Shown here piece after piece: positions 24,183 through 33,039 of a stretch of 36,164 nt of DNA. Position 1 is the stretch's first letter. Every line of letters starts with the position of its first letter. Source of the DNA: Acidobacteriota bacterium (GTDB taxonomy: Bacteria; Acidobacteriota; Terriglobia; Terriglobales; Acidobacteriaceae); assembly GCA_021804655.1 (NCBI GenBank), contig JAJZHE010000009.1:1-36164 (forward strand). The letters run 5' to 3'. The position numbers and the translations under genes are program-made. Under the pieces are notes generated by a model. The model did no database searches. It worked only from the letters and a program-made list of their open reading frames with translations, and had not been told where the DNA came from.

Positions 24183-25629
24183 ATGACGGAATGTTCAAAG
24201 TTTCCGCATGATCGCGAGATGCCGACTTGGTCGCGAGCGGAAGGCGCATTTCCACGGTTGTACCCAGGTTCAGTTGGCTGTGGACGGTGATCTCTCCGTG
24301 CGCCTTCTCGACAATGGCTTTCACAATGGCCAGACCCAGTCCGTAACCGCCGGTCAGGCGACTGCGAGAAGGATCGCCGCGCCAGAAGCGATCGAAAATA
24401 TGCTCCCTGTCTTCCGGCGAAATCCCTTGACCATCGTCCCGAACGGTCACATAGACATGCTCGTCCCGCGGATGAATCGCAACGTAAACTTTGCCGTCAG
24501 GACGAGAGTATTGAATGGCATTGCAGAGCAGGTTTTCCATCATGGTGATCGCCTGCGCCGTATCCACGGGAATACGCGCTTCATCGCCGGCGAGGACCAG
24601 ACTTACCTGGCGAAGAGTGGCCATCGGAGTCAGCCGCGCCACAACCGCCTGCGCCGCCTGCATCAGATCAGTCACGCTGTCCTCGGAAGAATCCGCAGGG
24701 CTGTTTTGGCTTTCTGCGTGAGCCAGCGTGAGCATCTGCCGCACCAGTTCTTCCAGCCGTTGAATATCCTCCTGGCATCTCTCCAACCCAGACTTGTACT
24801 CGGCTGGAGTGCGAGTGCGAAGTGTGACAAGCTGCAACGAGGATTTGACAACGGCAACTGCGGTTTTCAGTTCATGCGCTGCGTCGCCCACAAATTGCTG
24901 CTGCTTGCGAAAAGCCGATTCAATCCCTGCCAGCGAACGCTCGATCGCAGCCACAAGTGGTTGCAACTCAGTGGTCTGGCGCGCTTGCTCCGGAACAACC
25001 AACGCCCAGGCTCCCGCTGAAACATTGGCCGCGCCCAACGCAAGTCCATCCAGCGGTTGCAAGGCGCGGCGCAGCGTCCACAACAGCCCAAGCGCGGTTG
25101 CCGCCATCACAAGCAGGCTGCTGAAAGCATAAAACAAAACCGTATGCAGAATCAGATGCCAGACGCGCCGGACCGGAGCCGCATACAGAATGCGCACGTA
25201 ACGCGTGACGCCTCCGCCTGGCTCGTCTGCGTCAATTTTGCGGCTGCCATCCAGCACCAGAACGCGGTACAAACGGTGATGCAGTCGAGTCATGAAGATG
25301 GTTCCGCTGGGCGCGCTGGCGGGTGCTGAAAGTTGATCCGCCAGAGGAGTGGAGCCGAGCAGTCGGCCGCTGGAATCCTGGACGCGATATTGATCCATCC
25401 GCGGAGAGTGAACATCGGCAAGGTCGAGAATGACGTTGTCCCCGGCGTCTTCGGCATCCTGCACCGCGCCCAGAATGGAATCTGTTCTGCCGCGAAGCAT
25501 GATGTCAAAGGCATGAAAAACCGTCTCGCGCTCGTGCAGAAAAACCACACCGGTCAATACCAGTGCAGAGAGGAACTCGATCAGCAAAACAGCGCCAATC
25601 AGCCGACGTTGAATCGAGCGCATCTTCAT
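24178..25629 (-). CDS. Sensor histidine kinase
   Basis: A 483-aa two-component sensor. Helix 1 (AVLLIEFLSALVLTGVVFL) and helix 2 (about 157-185) enclose a periplasmic sensing region of about 125 residues. A HAMP-like linker (ALQPLDGLALGAANVSAG) leads to the HisKA domain with phospho-acceptor His252 (GDAAHELKTAVAVVKSS) and the HATPase domain (N-box MENLLCNAIQYS, G1 RDDGQGIS, F-box IFDRFWRG, G2 GYGLGLAIVK). The H-box AHELKTAVA is a slight variant of the usual HELRTPL. It overlaps the response regulator stop by 4 bp (ATGA), so the two are translationally coupled. Overall layout resembles QseC/CusS-type sensors; the ligand is unknown. Confidence 0.93.
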   Translation of the reverse strand: MKMRSIQRRLIGAVLLIEFLSALVLTGVVFLHERETVFHAFDIMLRGRTDSILGAVQDAEDAGDNVILDLADVHSPRMDQYRVQDSSGRLLGSTPLADQLSAPASAPSGTIFMTRLHHRLYRVLVLDGSRKIDADEPGGGVTRYVRILYAAPVRRVWHLILHTVLFYAFSSLLVMAATALGLLWTLRRALQPLDGLALGAANVSAGAWALVVPEQARQTTELQPLVAAIERSLAGIESAFRKQQQFVGDAAHELKTAVAVVKSSLQLVTLRTRTPAEYKSGLERCQEDIQRLEELVRQMLTLAHAESQNSPADSSEDSVTDLMQAAQAVVARLTPMATLRQVSLVLAGDEARIPVDTAQAITMMENLLCNAIQYSRPDGKVYVAIHPRDEHVYVTVRDDGQGISPEDREHIFDRFWRGDPSRSRLTGGYGLGLAIVKAIVEKAHGEITVHSQLNLGTTVEMRLPLATKSASRDHAETLNIPSS

Positions 25630-26327
25630 GGCTTGCTCGCCAATTGGGTATGGCCGGGAGGATGCAGTCGGTAACCTCTGCCGCGCAGTGTTTCCAGTCG
25701 AATGGAATTTTCAGACTCGGTCAATTTTTTTCGCAGATTCGAGATGTGGACTTCGATCACGTTGGAGTGATGTTCCCAATTGAAGTCGTAGAGATGCTCC
25801 AGCAGTTTCTGCTTGGAGATGACGACGCGCGGGCGATGCATGAAGTACTCCAGAATGCGGAACTCGGTCGGCGAAAGCTGCACAACAATCTCCGCCTGCG
25901 TGACCGACTGCTCCAGCGTATTGAGTTCGACGTCGCCAATGCGCAACACGGGATGCGCCACGCCTTTGCCGCGCCGCACCAGCGCCTTGGCGCGTGCAAT
26001 CAACTCGCCAAGATCGAACGGCTTGGCCAGGTAATCATCCGCCCCATCGTTCAGCAACCCGATGACGGAGGAGACGTCGCCAATGGCGGTGAGAATGAGC
26101 ACAGGTGTATGGTCCCCGCGACCGCGGATGCCTCGTAAAACATGGATGCCGCTCAGGCCGGGCAACATCAGGTCCAGAACGATCAGGTCGTAACTGGCTC
26201 GCTCGGCAAACTCCGCTCCGGTATCGCCGGCGTGTGCAACATCGACGGCGAACCCCGCCGCTTCCCGAAAAGCTGCGGCCAGGTTTTCCGCCAGTCGAAC
26301 CTCGTCTTCAATCAGCAGTATGCGCAC
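25626..26327 (-). CDS. OmpR-family response regulator
   Basis: A 233-aa two-component regulator, partner of the adjacent kinase. The receiver domain has the acidic pair Glu7-Asp8, phospho-acceptor Asp52 (VLDLMLPG), Thr80 and Lys102. The C-terminal winged helix of OmpR/PhoB type contains LSPTEFRILEYFMHRP, VIEVHISNLRKKL and LRGRGYRL. An open frame continues 115 codons upstream but has no homology; translation from GTG 26327 (VRILLIEDE) gives the standard length. There is no Shine-Dalgarno sequence; a GATAAT -10 ends 6 bp upstream, suggesting a leaderless mRNA. A direct-repeat operator lies 22-40 bp upstream, consistent with autoregulation. Confidence 0.94.
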   Translation of the reverse strand: MRILLIEDEVRLAENLAAAFREAAGFAVDVAHAGDTGAEFAERASYDLIVLDLMLPGLSGIHVLRGIRGRGDHTPVLILTAIGDVSSVIGLLNDGADDYLAKPFDLGELIARAKALVRRGKGVAHPVLRIGDVELNTLEQSVTQAEIVVQLSPTEFRILEYFMHRPRVVISKQKLLEHLYDFNWEHHSNVIEVHISNLRKKLTESENSIRLETLRGRGYRLHPPGHTQLASKP

Positions 26328-26333
26328 ACAAGG

Positions 26334-26339
26334 ATTATC
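26334..26339 (-). promoter_or_regulatory. Candidate -10 element of the response regulator
   Basis: GATAAT (5 of 6 to TATAAT) on the minus strand, 6 bp before the GTG start. Transcription would begin at or next to the start codon. Confidence 0.45.
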
Positions 26340-26349
26340 GAACGAGAAA

Positions 26350-26367
26350 GCTGAAGACAGGCTGAAG
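26350..26367 (-). promoter_or_regulatory. Direct-repeat operator before the response regulator
   Basis: On the minus strand CTTCAGC-CTGT-CTTCAGC is an exact 7-bp direct repeat with a 4-bp spacer (11-bp period), 10 bp upstream of GATAAT. It shares spacing and consensus with the pump operator at 24165-24182. Confidence 0.6.
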
Positions 26368-26580
26368 AAAAGTTGTCCGATCCAGCGGAATATGGCTCCT
26401 GCGCTCAAGAAAATTGAGGTTTGCCCGGCGCGGGAAAGAACTTTGAGACAGGATGCAAGCTCAATGCCTGCTTGCGATTCGTGGCATTGCGCGAGAGCTG
26501 CTGAGGAAGTCCCGAGCCTGGCGGCAGGCGCGTGGCCAACGTATATCGTGCAACGGGTGTGGATTTTGACTACGCTGATT

Positions 26581-26616
26581 GCGGCGTTCTGCCCGGGAAA
26601 AAATCGGGAGCGCCGC
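26581..26616 (+). promoter_or_regulatory. 5'-UTR hairpin of the beta-propeller gene
   Basis: GCGGCG (26581-26586) pairs with CGCCGC (26611-26616), and inside it CCCG (26592-26595) pairs with CGGG (26605-26608) around an A-rich loop. It ends 4 bp before the GAGGAG ribosome-binding site, so it could affect translation or mRNA stability. Confidence 0.35.
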
Positions 26617-26628
26617 AAGAGGAGAAAA

Positions 26629-27681
26629 ATGTTGAAGACTGGATTTTCGCGAGCAATGCTGTTGACCGCCACCTGCCTGATGTTGACCCCTTTGACGACG
26701 ACGGCTCAGGACTCGGGCAAGTCGGACGGCTATCGCGTCTTGAACAAATGGAAGATTGGCGGTGAAGGAGGCTGGGATTACATCTCCGTCGATCCGGCGA
26801 CGCGCGAGCTGTATATCACGCGCGGACCGCACGTTCTGGTTCTGAATACCAGCACCGGCAAAGTGATCGCAGAGATTACAGGATTCAAGGGAACGCACGG
26901 AGTGGTCTTTGACAGCGCAGCCAGGCTGGGTTACATCTCCGACGGCGCTTCCAATCAAGTCGCTGTCTTCGACCGGAAGACGCATGCGGTTCTGGCAAAG
27001 GTGAACACAGGAGTCAATCCGGACGGTCTGCTGTATGAGCCTTTCACGAAAACGGTTTGGGCCTTCAACGGGCGCAGCCACAGCGCTACAGTCATCGACA
27101 CAAGCAAGAACAAAGTGCTTGCGACGATCGATCTGCCGGGCAAGCCGGAGTTTCCCGCTTCGGACGGCAAAGGCTCGGTCTTTGTGAATATCGAAGACAA
27201 GAGCCTTCTGCAACACATCGACGCGAAGAGCATGAAAGCGCTGGAGGCGTGGCCGCTGGCGCCGTGCGAGTCGCCCAGCGGACTTGCAATCGATGCCCTG
27301 CATGAGAAGCTGTTTTCCGTCTGTGATGGCAAGGTGATGACGGTGACGGACGGGACAAGCGGCCAGGTGGTCACAACGGCGCCGATCGGCGATGGACCCG
27401 ATGCTGCGGCCTTCGATCCCATGCGCAAGCTGGTCTTCAGTTCCAACGGAGAGGGTAATCTTACGGTCGTGCATCAGGATTCACCGACGAAGTATTCCGT
27501 GCTCGCCACTGTGTCCACACAGCGCAGCGCGCGCACCATGGCGCTCGACGAAAAGACAGGCAAAGCATATCTGGTTGCGGCTGAGTTTGGGCCTCGTCCG
27601 CAGCCGACCGCTGCCAATCCACATCCCTGGCCGACGATTGTTCCAGGCAGTTTTGTAGTGCTGGTGGTGGGCAAGGAATAG
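26629..27681 (+). CDS. Secreted YncE-like beta-propeller protein
   Basis: A 350-aa exported protein. The signal peptide (SRAMLLTATCLMLTPLTTTA, then QDSG) is followed by repeated blades of YVTN/YncE type, each with a D-x-A-x-x-x-x-Y-(I/V) core: ISVDPATRELYITRG, VFDSAARLGYISDGASNQ, VWAFNGRSHSATVIDTSKNK, FDPMRKLVFSSNGEGNLTVV, MALDEKTGKAYLVAAEFGPR. Such proteins act in the periplasm or outside the cell as binding scaffolds; no catalytic motif is visible and the role is unknown. ATG 26629 is chosen for the strong GAGGAG ribosome-binding site; the upstream frame lacks homology. It is divergent from the two-component genes, so it may also respond to them. Confidence 0.88.
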   Translation: MLKTGFSRAMLLTATCLMLTPLTTTAQDSGKSDGYRVLNKWKIGGEGGWDYISVDPATRELYITRGPHVLVLNTSTGKVIAEITGFKGTHGVVFDSAARLGYISDGASNQVAVFDRKTHAVLAKVNTGVNPDGLLYEPFTKTVWAFNGRSHSATVIDTSKNKVLATIDLPGKPEFPASDGKGSVFVNIEDKSLLQHIDAKSMKALEAWPLAPCESPSGLAIDALHEKLFSVCDGKVMTVTDGTSGQVVTTAPIGDGPDAAAFDPMRKLVFSSNGEGNLTVVHQDSPTKYSVLATVSTQRSARTMALDEKTGKAYLVAAEFGPRPQPTAANPHPWPTIVPGSFVVLVVGKE

Positions 27682-27706
27682 TGGTTCGGTTGCAATGAAT
27701 TTCCAG

Positions 27707-27735
27707 GCGGGAGGCGCAATGCGCTTCCCGCTTTT
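27707..27735 (+). terminator. Rho-independent terminator after the beta-propeller gene
   Basis: GCGGGAGGCGC-AAT-GCGCTTCCCGC forms an 11-bp stem (one G-U pair) with a 3-nt loop, directly followed by TTTT. It lies 25 bp past the stop codon. Confidence 0.88.
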
Positions 27736-27755
27736 CTGTGCAATAGTCTAGGTGC

Positions 27756-28892
27756 ATGCGAATTGTGTATTGCATCAGCACGCTGGCCATTGGCGGCGCA
27801 GAAAAGCAGGCCCTGCTGATCGCCGACCAGATGCGACGGCGCGGCCACGTTGTGCTGGTTCTTGTGCTCTTCAGCAGCGCTTCTGTCGAACTGGAAACAA
27901 AGCTGCCCACGCTCCGGCTGAACCAGCAGCGCAGCCTTGCAGGGTTCGTGCGCGGACTCCGGCTGGCCCGTTCCTTTCTGGATGTCTTCGGCGCGGATAT
28001 TCTCCACAGTCACACCTACCCGGCCAACCTCTTCGTGCGGCTGCTCAAGCTGAGCGGCAGTTCCGGCAAGGTACTGAACACGTTTCACAATGTCTTTGAA
28101 GGCGGACTGTTGCGCAGACTCCTCTATCGTGCAACGCGCGGCGTCATGACCTCAGCGACGGCGGTGAGCGAAGCGGTGCGCGCGCAGGTCATGCGCAGAA
28201 GGATTGCAAAAGCAAGCCGGATGCGCGTGATTCCCAATGGAATTTCCATGGATGCGTATAGCAAAAATCCAAAGCGCCGCGCGGAGATACGCCGAGAACT
28301 CCGTGTTGAGGGACAATTCGTCTGGATCGCTGTAGGGCGCGTCGCGCGTGCCAAGGATTATCCCAATCTTCTATACGCCTTTGACCGGCTTCGCGAGCAG
28401 GAACACCACTGCCAGTTGTGGATCGTAGGCGGCGTGGGACAGGATCGACACGAGGCGGAGAATCTTCACATGGCGAAGCAGATGGAAGAGGCTGCGGCCG
28501 TGCGCTGGATGGGCGCGCAGACCGATGTGGAGTCACTCCTCGATGCTGCGGATGGATTTGTCCTGTCTTCTGCGTGGGAGGGCGCGCCACTTGTGGTTGC
28601 CGAGGCAATGGCGATGGAGCTTCCTGTGGTCGCGACGTGTGTAGGCGGAGTCGCTGAGATTCTAGGTGAGTCTGGCGAACTGGTTGCCGCAGGGGACAGC
28701 ACAGCTTTGGCGCTGGCGATGCAGCGCGTGATGCACAGCTCGCAGGAGGAGATTGTGCGCAAAACCGCGGCAGGACGCGCGCACGTCCTGAGCCGCTTCG
28801 CCATCCAGAAAATTGCTTCGCAGTGGGAAGAGTTGTATCGCGAACTCTTGGAGCAGGAAGCAGGAAGGCTGGGCGACAAGCATGAAGAATGA
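27756..28892 (+). CDS. GT4-family glycosyltransferase
   Basis: A 378-aa GT-B fold glycosyltransferase (family 4). The N-terminal half starts with the typical IVYCISTLAIGGAEKQALLI and has a HSHTYPAN acceptor-site loop. The C-terminal nucleotide-sugar half has IAVGRVARAKDYPNLLYAF and the E-x7-E signature in SSAWEGAPLVVAEAMAMELP. It probably transfers a hexose from a nucleotide sugar to a lipid-linked glycan or glycolipid on the cytoplasmic face. Donor and acceptor are unknown. The ATG has only a weak AGGTG upstream. The next gene overlaps its end by 11 bp, so the pair forms an operon. Confidence 0.9.
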   Translation: MRIVYCISTLAIGGAEKQALLIADQMRRRGHVVLVLVLFSSASVELETKLPTLRLNQQRSLAGFVRGLRLARSFLDVFGADILHSHTYPANLFVRLLKLSGSSGKVLNTFHNVFEGGLLRRLLYRATRGVMTSATAVSEAVRAQVMRRRIAKASRMRVIPNGISMDAYSKNPKRRAEIRRELRVEGQFVWIAVGRVARAKDYPNLLYAFDRLREQEHHCQLWIVGGVGQDRHEAENLHMAKQMEEAAAVRWMGAQTDVESLLDAADGFVLSSAWEGAPLVVAEAMAMELPVVATCVGGVAEILGESGELVAAGDSTALALAMQRVMHSSQEEIVRKTAAGRAHVLSRFAIQKIASQWEELYRELLEQEAGRLGDKHEE

Positions 28893-30222
28893 TGTGTGCG
28901 CAACTGAGCGGATCATCCGTTGGAGTCACCTGGCCTGGCCCGTTGCTGCCGCCGCCGGAATCCGTCTGCTGCTGCTGTTGATTGCCCTCCATGCGACGGG
29001 TCTGGCGGCGATCACGGCAGGCGACAGCATCAGTTATCTGCGGCCCGGCGCGGAGCTGATGCGCCACGCCTGTTTCTGTTCCAGCGGCTTGCCAGAGATC
29101 GATCGCACACCCGGTTACCCGCTTTTTGCCATGTTGACCGGCAGCCTGTGGGGCGCTCTGTTCCTCACGGTGATGGCGCAGATTCTGCTCAGCGCGCTCA
29201 ACGTCGTTCTGGCGCATCGGATCACCATGGAAATTTTTCCGGATGCGGGCGCAGCGCAGGCGGCAGCCTGGCTGATGGCGCTGGAGCCGCTTGCAGTGGA
29301 GTACTCGATTCGCCTGCTTTCAGAGACGTTGTTTGTGTTTCTGCTGCTGCTGTTTCTGTGGCGGTTGGTGCAATACATGCAGCAGCCGAATATGCACAAC
29401 GTGGCACAGGCGGCTGTGCTGCTGGCCGCAATGGCTTACGTTCGTCCGGTTGCTTACTGGCTGGCTCTGCCCATTGCGCTCGTGTTCCCGCGAAGACGCT
29501 GGACGCATGCCGTGGTTTTTGTTGCGCTGTTTTCCATGCTGGTCGCTCCATGGCAGATGCGCAATGCCCACCAGGCGCGTTCCACGGAATTTTCCTCGAT
29601 TGCCGATAAGAATCTTTACTTTTATGTGGCCGGCGCGGTGCTGGCGCAGCGGAGTCATGTATCCCTGGAAACCTGGCAGGCAGACGCAGGCAAGGAGGAC
29701 GCAGTCCTTTGGGCAAAGCTGCATCCGGAGCAGCAATCGTGGACCGAAGCGCAGCGCAATGCCTGGCTGCGCAGTGAGGGATTGCAGGTGCTGCGCGCGC
29801 ATCCCTGGAGCTTTCTGCGAAGCTACATTTCCGGTGAGGTCAGACTCCTGTCTTCGCCCGGTGCGTCGGAGTTTTTTCGACTGACGGGATGGTCGGCGCG
29901 ACCGCCGGGCATGGATAGGCCATTGAGCCGACGATGGAGTGGATTGCAATGGATTGTGACCGGAAGCATGGAGGCGTATCTGCTGCTGCTCTGGATATTC
30001 GCCGCCTTCGCGCTCTTTGCATGGAGACGACGTGGCAAGGCAGACCGAAAGCTTTGGCTGCTGGCCGCGGTTGCGCTCTATTTTCTGGCCGTCTCCGGCG
30101 GCGGACAGGCAGTGAGCCGGCTTCGTCTGCCGGTGATGCCAATCCTGTGCATCTTTGCCGGGGGTGGAATGGCGCTGGCGGGCAAGTACACGAAGAGAGA
30201 TGGTGACCCCGGCAGGATTTGA
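28882..30222 (+). CDS. Polytopic GT-C-type glycosyltransferase
   Basis: A 446-aa membrane protein with about nine or more hydrophobic helices (for example GIRLLLLLIALHATGLAAI, LFVFLLLLFLWRLV, AVVFVALFSMLVAPW, LLAAVALYFLAV). The first extracytoplasmic loop holds AGDSISYLRPGAEL, the acidic GDxxxY-type site of PMT/ArnT-like (GT39/GT83) enzymes, which take sugars from polyprenyl phosphate in the periplasm. The match is architectural, so the exact family is uncertain. Start MKNDVC is inside the end of the GT4 gene. The last codons (GDPGRI) read antisense through the 3' end of tRNA-Arg, so the final residues are set by the tRNA gene. Confidence 0.82.
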   Translation: MKNDVCATERIIRWSHLAWPVAAAAGIRLLLLLIALHATGLAAITAGDSISYLRPGAELMRHACFCSSGLPEIDRTPGYPLFAMLTGSLWGALFLTVMAQILLSALNVVLAHRITMEIFPDAGAAQAAAWLMALEPLAVEYSIRLLSETLFVFLLLLFLWRLVQYMQQPNMHNVAQAAVLLAAMAYVRPVAYWLALPIALVFPRRRWTHAVVFVALFSMLVAPWQMRNAHQARSTEFSSIADKNLYFYVAGAVLAQRSHVSLETWQADAGKEDAVLWAKLHPEQQSWTEAQRNAWLRSEGLQVLRAHPWSFLRSYISGEVRLLSSPGASEFFRLTGWSARPPGMDRPLSRRWSGLQWIVTGSMEAYLLLLWIFAAFALFAWRRRGKADRKLWLLAAVALYFLAVSGGGQAVSRLRLPVMPILCIFAGGGMALAGKYTKRDGDPGRI

Positions 30223-30277
30223 ACCTGCGACCTCCGGTTTAGGAAACCGCTGCTCTATCCAACTGAGCTACGGGGCC
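30201..30277 (-). tRNA. tRNA-Arg (anticodon CCU)
   Basis: On the minus strand a full cloverleaf reads from GGCCCCG (30277) to CGGGGTC-A-CCA (30201), with D-arm GCTC/GAGC, anticodon loop TTCCTAA and T-arm GCAGG-TTCGAAT-CCTGC. Anticodon CCT (plus-strand AGG at 30241-30243) decodes AGG. CCA is encoded. There is one G-G mismatch at the top of the anticodon stem (27-43) and one G-U in the acceptor stem. The 3' end overlaps the last 22 bp of the convergent glycosyltransferase gene. Confidence 0.95.
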
Positions 30278-30298
30278 ACAAGCGCCACTCACACTCGG

Positions 30299-30304
30299 AT
30301 TGTA
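30299..30304 (-). promoter_or_regulatory. Possible -10 of tRNA-Arg
   Basis: TACAAT (5 of 6 to consensus) on the minus strand, 21 bp before the mature 5' end. There is no convincing -35, and read-through from the upstream gene is also possible. Confidence 0.3.
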
Positions 30305-30324
30305 TCGCAGATAGGAAACCACCC

Positions 30325-31110
30325 CTAGTGTCCAAAACAGTAGGTGATCTCTGCCAGTCCATTGTCGATGCCGGGGTTGTTGCTTGCCGTGTCGTGGTTC
30401 GAGATGTGGTGATAGCGATAGTCCAGCCGCAGCGAACGCTTGCTGTTGCGGAAGATTTCGATACCCGCGCCAAAGTCGAAAGCAAAGTTGAAGTGCCCGG
30501 CATCCTGGACAGGGATGGCGTGCGAAGAGTACATGTATCCGCCGTGGCCGACGAGAAACGGTTGGATGCGGTGACGCGGGAGAAAGTTCCACTGGAAGCC
30601 GACGGGCATCATGCCTTCGCCGATCGTCCAGCGACGCGAACAGGTGGTGGTGATGGATTGCATATAAATCGCGCCGGAAAACGTGAATGTACTTTGAAAC
30701 GTGCCGGGAGTGCAGTTTCCGTAGGGTTCGTAGGCATCCATGTATTGGTTGTGGATATGATTCGGGCCGGAGATGGTTACCAGATCATTTTCTACCGGAT
30801 CGCTTTCCAGTGCCACCGGCATAATCTCGCCGTGGTATTGCCAGTTGACGACTTTGCCGGCCCATATGCGACGGCCGTAAGTAGCACCGACGTTCAACAG
30901 TTTTCTCCCCTGAACAGATCCCATCAAAATGTGGCTGGAGTCGTTGGAGTAGGCGAAGAAGATGCCGAAGGTGTTGGTGCGGATGAAGGCATCATCTGCA
31001 TGGGTTGCATGGGCCAGCACCTGGGCTTGAAGGCGTCGTTGGCTCGGTATGAAAAAGCACAGCAGACAAATGAGGGTGAGGGCAGGGAATCGGATGAGCA
31101 ATGTGAGCAA
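30325..31110 (-). CDS. PagL-like lipid A 3-O-deacylase / acyloxyacyl hydrolase
   Basis: A 261-aa outer-membrane beta-barrel with a signal peptide (LLIRFPALTLICLLCFFIPS, cleavage near LQAQ). It matches the acyloxyacyl hydrolase family (PF09411), which removes an ester-linked acyl chain from lipid A. The C-terminal signature is LDYRYHHISNHDT ... NPGIDNG: the catalytic His-x-Ser is probably His235-Ile-Ser237, next to Asn238. The acidic partner, Glu in Pseudomonas PagL, is not clearly conserved; Asp249 or Glu254 could serve. The start is TTG with GAGG 9 bp upstream. It is divergent from ispG. The tRNA-Arg gene follows on the same strand. Confidence 0.82.
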   Translation of the reverse strand: MLTLLIRFPALTLICLLCFFIPSQRRLQAQVLAHATHADDAFIRTNTFGIFFAYSNDSSHILMGSVQGRKLLNVGATYGRRIWAGKVVNWQYHGEIMPVALESDPVENDLVTISGPNHIHNQYMDAYEPYGNCTPGTFQSTFTFSGAIYMQSITTTCSRRWTIGEGMMPVGFQWNFLPRHRIQPFLVGHGGYMYSSHAIPVQDAGHFNFAFDFGAGIEIFRNSKRSLRLDYRYHHISNHDTASNNPGIDNGLAEITYCFGH

Positions 31111-31209
31111 GGATTCAGACCTCGATTCAATCCCGGGTTCCGGCTTTGCGCCATGCTATCAGAAGCTCTGCCCATGACACAGCGGGAAGCAAACGGATAA
31201 ACTGAAATC

Positions 31210-32436
<1,227 letters not shown>

Positions 32437-32461
32437 TCTGTCACAACGTTCATGGTTGCCA

Positions 32462-32818
32462 TCAGCGCTGGAGCAGCATCTTGACGCCAAGCCCGATGAG
32501 CACGAGGGCAAAGATGCGGCGCAGCATCACGTCGGGAATATATTGCGCGCCCCATCCGCCTAGCCATCCGCCCAGCGTGAATCCAAGCGCCAGCAGCAAG
32601 CCGACCTTCAGATCGGCGTTGCCTTCGCGATAATAAGCCCAGAAGGCCAGAATGCCCACCGGCAGCAGCAGCGCTGCCAGTGACGTTCCCTGCGCCTTGC
32701 GCTGGTCCATGTGAAAGAGCCACACCAGTGCCGGCACCAGAAAAATGCCGCCGCCGATGCCGATGATGCCGGAGATGATGCCAACTGCGAAGCCAAGCAG
32801 CAAGGTGAACCAGATCAC
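32462..32818 (-). CDS. Half-size TauE/SafE-family membrane protein
   Basis: A 118-aa membrane protein with about four helices (LLLGFAVGIISGIIGIGGGI, SLAALLLPVGILAFWAYY, VGLLLALGFTLGGWLGGWGA, IFALVLIGLGVKMLL). It equals one of the two repeats of a TauE/SafE transporter (PF01925, organosulfur or anion export); the glycine-rich SGIIGIGGGIFLVPAL motif and the later LGGWLGGWGA are clear. It would need to dimerise to form a full transporter. The GTG start follows GGAGG by 4 bp; a longer frame upstream is Ser/Pro-rich and lacks homology. The substrate is unknown. It is divergent from phoB across a 221-bp spacer in which I see no gene. Confidence 0.87.
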   Translation of the reverse strand: MIWFTLLLGFAVGIISGIIGIGGGIFLVPALVWLFHMDQRKAQGTSLAALLLPVGILAFWAYYREGNADLKVGLLLALGFTLGGWLGGWGAQYIPDVMLRRIFALVLIGLGVKMLLQR

Positions 32819-33039
32819 ATATCCTCCAGAATAGGGCGCAGAATAGGACGCAGATGAGGGCGGATCAACCCTGCTTGCAGAATACGCGAGCAAATCCGCC
32901 GATGTCGCGGCTGGATTGTTACAAATTCATCGTAGATTCGCATTTCAGGATTTGTTCTGGTCTAGGCTGGAGATAGCGATTCGGATGGATGCATGGTGTG
33001 GTTCACCCGGATTGCAACTCTGCAATCAGGAAAGAAAAC

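Larger units (their letters stand above)
26328..26628. promoter_or_regulatory. Divergent region between regulator and beta-propeller gene
   Basis: This 301-bp spacer holds the regulator promoter and operator at its left end and an imperfect hairpin plus ribosome-binding site at its right end. The frames running through it are upstream extensions of the flanking genes without recognisable homology. I see no further gene. Confidence 0.5.

Noticed and set aside
26328-26672. 115-codon N-terminal extension of the response regulator
   Set aside because: No homology; the standard receiver start is at GTG 26327 and the extension covers the promoter and operator.
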